A DNA stretch of 64,000 nucleotides, taken from contig NZ_JAGKJK010000009.1 in the NCBI RefSeq assembly GCF_020329435.1, positions 294,486 to 358,485 of the forward strand, in the 5' to 3' direction. Both the position numbers and the translations under genes were made by a program. This stretch comes from Bradyrhizobium hereditatis. Its GTDB lineage: Bacteria > Pseudomonadota > Alphaproteobacteria > Rhizobiales > Xanthobacteraceae. Position 1 is the first letter of the stretch; each line of letters opens with the position of its first letter. The notes beneath the pieces are model-generated. The model did not search any database. It was not told the origin of the DNA and saw only the letters and a list, made by a program, of their open reading frames with translations. Shown piece by piece: positions 62,735 to 64,000 of this stretch.

Positions 62735-62785
62735 GGCTCAAGGCTGGCGCTACGCGCCACCGCCTCCGGCGGCTGACGGCCTTGA
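62735..62785. other. Cloverleaf-like palindrome next to the transposase stop
   Basis: Outer arms TCAAGGC (62738-62744) and GCCTTGA (62779-62785), extended by GG/CC across one mismatch, enclose two perfect small hairpins: TGGCGC-TAC-GCGCCA (62745-62759) and CCGCC-TCC-GGCGG (62760-62772). The 3' flank of the transposase can thus fold into a three-way junction as DNA or RNA. Confidence 0.65.
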
Positions 62786-62802
62786 CCCCGTCCGCTCACC
62801 GG

Positions 62803-63801
62803 TCATTTGGCTGGGCATGCGCTCGGCGGAAGCCGAGCGGGATTGCTCAGGTTGTAACGGTTAGCATCCCATTTCTGGCGCCGTGCGATCATGGTGTTGA
62901 CGATGACGATGAGCTTGCGCATGCAGGCGGTGAGCGCAACTTTGGGCTCCTTTCCCTTCGCGATCAGGCGGGCATAGAACGCCTTGAGCACGGGATTGTG
63001 CTGGGTCGCGGCCCCGAGACACGCCATATAGAACAGGTTGCGGATCTTGCGGCGCCCGCCGTTGATTTGGCGCTGCCCGTGACGTCGGCCGCTATCGTCA
63101 TCATAAGGAGCCACCCCCAACAGGGCCGCGGCGATCTCGTTGCTGACCTGGCCGAGTTCAGGCATCGCCGCGATCAGACCAGCGGACGTGATCCTGCCGA
63201 GCCCCGGCACGCTCTCAATGATCTCGGCGAGCTCGGCAAAATGCGGCGTCGCCTTGACCATGGCTACGATCGCAGTCTCGAGCTTGGCAACTTCAAGGGC
63301 GATGTTGTTCAAGAGCCGCCTCTGCATCCTCTGCACGACGTCCGGTGTGGAATGCTCGCTCCTGTTTTGCAGGCTAGTTTGCAGGTCGAGCAGGGCTTGA
63401 CGCGCATTCACGATCTGCACCAGCTTCTCCCGTTCCGCGTCAAAGGCCTGGGCCGGCGCCTCGACGAAGATCTCGGCGAACCAGGCAATCATCTCCGCAT
63501 CGATCGGATCGTTCTTGGCGAGCCGTCCGGCTGATTGGGCGAAGCTGCGCACCCGTTTCGGGTCGACGATCCGGACTTCGATCCCGGCCCCGCGCAAGAC
63601 CTTGGCCCAGTCCCGCTCGTAGCCGCCGGAAGCCTCCATCGCCGTCTTGCTGACCTTGTGCTTGCGAAGCCAACGGACCAGTGCGCGCCGTCCCTCTGCG
63701 GTACTCGGGAACGTCTGCCGTTGAGACAACGAGCGAATGCATACATCCACCTTATCCTTGGCCACGTCGATACCGGCGACAACACGTTCGTTTTGTGCCA
63801 T
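62803..63801 (-). CDS. IS110-family transposase (DEDD + serine recombinase)
   Basis: 332 residues. The N-terminal RuvC-like domain carries the DEDD set as D12 (AGIDVAKDKVDV), E56 (AMEASGGYER), D98 and D101 (KNDPIDAEMIA). A coiled-coil linker of about 80 residues leads to the C-terminal Tnp domain with SVPGLGRITSAGLIAAMPEL and the catalytic serine candidate S237 in PYDDDSGRRHG, followed by INGGRRKIRNLFYMA. All key residues are present, so it should be active. The ATG at 63801 follows AAGGGAG; a tandem ATG at 63804 is adjacent. Confidence 0.9.
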   Translation of the reverse strand: MAQNERVVAGIDVAKDKVDVCIRSLSQRQTFPSTAEGRRALVRWLRKHKVSKTAMEASGGYERDWAKVLRGAGIEVRIVDPKRVRSFAQSAGRLAKNDPIDAEMIAWFAEIFVEAPAQAFDAEREKLVQIVNARQALLDLQTSLQNRSEHSTPDVVQRMQRRLLNNIALEVAKLETAIVAMVKATPHFAELAEIIESVPGLGRITSAGLIAAMPELGQVSNEIAAALLGVAPYDDDSGRRHGQRQINGGRRKIRNLFYMACLGAATQHNPVLKAFYARLIAKGKEPKVALTACMRKLIVIVNTMIARRQKWDANRYNLSNPARLPPSACPAK

Positions 63802-63859
63802 CATCCACTCCCTTCCTTGCTCGGTTCGGGCTCGAAGCCCATGCAACTGTTCGGGTTGA

Positions 63860-63975
63860 GGAAGACACCGGATCTGTCCCTCGCTCCCCGACAGGCTCTC
63901 ACGGCCTTTGAGCACGAACGGGATCAGATCCAGCGACGGGCGGTTGGTCAGAACCGCCCGTTCGCACATTCTGGC
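63860..63975 (-). ncRNA. Candidate bridge RNA of the IS110-type element
   Basis: The transposase leader contains a perfect hairpin, ACGGGCGGTT/AACCGCCCGT (63936-63961, six-base loop). Next to it is a long stem, GGATCTGTCCC (63870-63880) with GGGATCAGATCC (63920-63931), eleven pairs with one bulge, enclosing a loop of about 39 bases. IS110-group elements are known to encode a structured bridge RNA in the non-coding end upstream of the recombinase. Exact ends and guide loops cannot be set without comparing copies. Confidence 0.45.
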
Positions 63976-64000
63976 AGAATTTGCTCACACAAGAGCACGA

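Larger units (their letters stand above)
62703..64000 (-). mobile_element. IS110-family insertion element, 5' side runs off the window
   Basis: Built around an intact IS110-type recombinase gene on the minus strand with long non-coding flanks on both sides and no terminal inverted repeats visible, as expected of this family. The right boundary (near 62700) is inferred from loss of resemblance to the neighbouring dispersed element; the left boundary was not found and may be beyond base 64000. Confidence 0.65.

Noticed and set aside
62556..62864. 102-codon plus-strand frame before the transposase
   Set aside because: It spans the dispersed non-coding element, the cloverleaf palindrome and the end of the transposase gene; a chance frame.

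Overview
The window is GC-rich, densely coded chromosomal DNA. It looks like an alphaproteobacterium of the Bradyrhizobium / Rhodopseudomonas group. The reasons are the codon bias, the gene repertoire (HWE histidine kinase, many ABC and TRAP importers, CaiB-type CoA transferase, patatin/bdhA pair, orphan nuoB), GTG/TTG starts with purine-rich ribosome sites, and several families of intergenic palindromic repeats of the kind common in that group. This assignment is an inference from gene content; no rRNA or tRNA is present to confirm it.

Layout. 0-9 kb: two convergent MFS exporters, a cupin / flavin disulfide reductase / DUF302 / peroxiredoxin-like stress cluster, an orphan nuoB, an ABM monooxygenase and a LysR regulator. 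8.8-12.3 kb: storage-carbon genes (bdhA plus a patatin lipase, facing glgA). 12.5-22.5 kb: CoA transferase, a five-gene peptide-type ABC importer, a zinc alcohol dehydrogenase, a decarboxylating dehydrogenase and an enoyl-CoA hydratase-family protein. 22.9-32.6 kb: an XRE regulator, a DctPQM TRAP importer, an NhaD antiporter, an HWE sensor kinase, a serine hydrolase and an intradiol dioxygenase.

32.9-52.5 kb is a nitrogen-scavenging island. One operon imports and reduces nitrate (nrtABD-type ABC transporter, FAD oxidoreductase, assimilatory nitrate reductase). A second operon carries a urea/amide-type ABC transporter (urtABCDE) with three downstream genes: formamidase fmdA, an fmdB-like zinc ribbon and aliphatic amidase amiE. 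Between them, divergent from urtA, is a two-gene signalling unit: a 1123-residue protein in which a complete NCS1-type permease is fused through a nine-cysteine segment to a hybrid histidine kinase, translationally overlapping a REC-LuxR response regulator. The inferred logic is that the permease-kinase senses a small amide, urea or nucleobase and switches on the amide operon. At the urtC/urtD boundary, the end of urtC, the ribosome site and the first five urtD codons are repeated in tandem, giving two chimeric micro-ORFs ahead of urtD.

52.7-62.1 kb is looser accessory DNA: an outer-membrane barrel, a beta-lactamase-fold hydrolase, a secreted legumain-like (C13) peptidase, a decayed VOC gene beside a shortened LysR gene, an aldo/keto reductase, a DMT exporter, an alcohol dehydrogenase and a membrane-anchored DJ-1-fold protein, separated by palindromic repeats. 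The right end (62.7-64 kb) holds an IS110-type element with an intact DEDD/serine recombinase. Its upstream leader folds into long stems and is a candidate bridge RNA; a cloverleaf-like palindrome lies on its other side.
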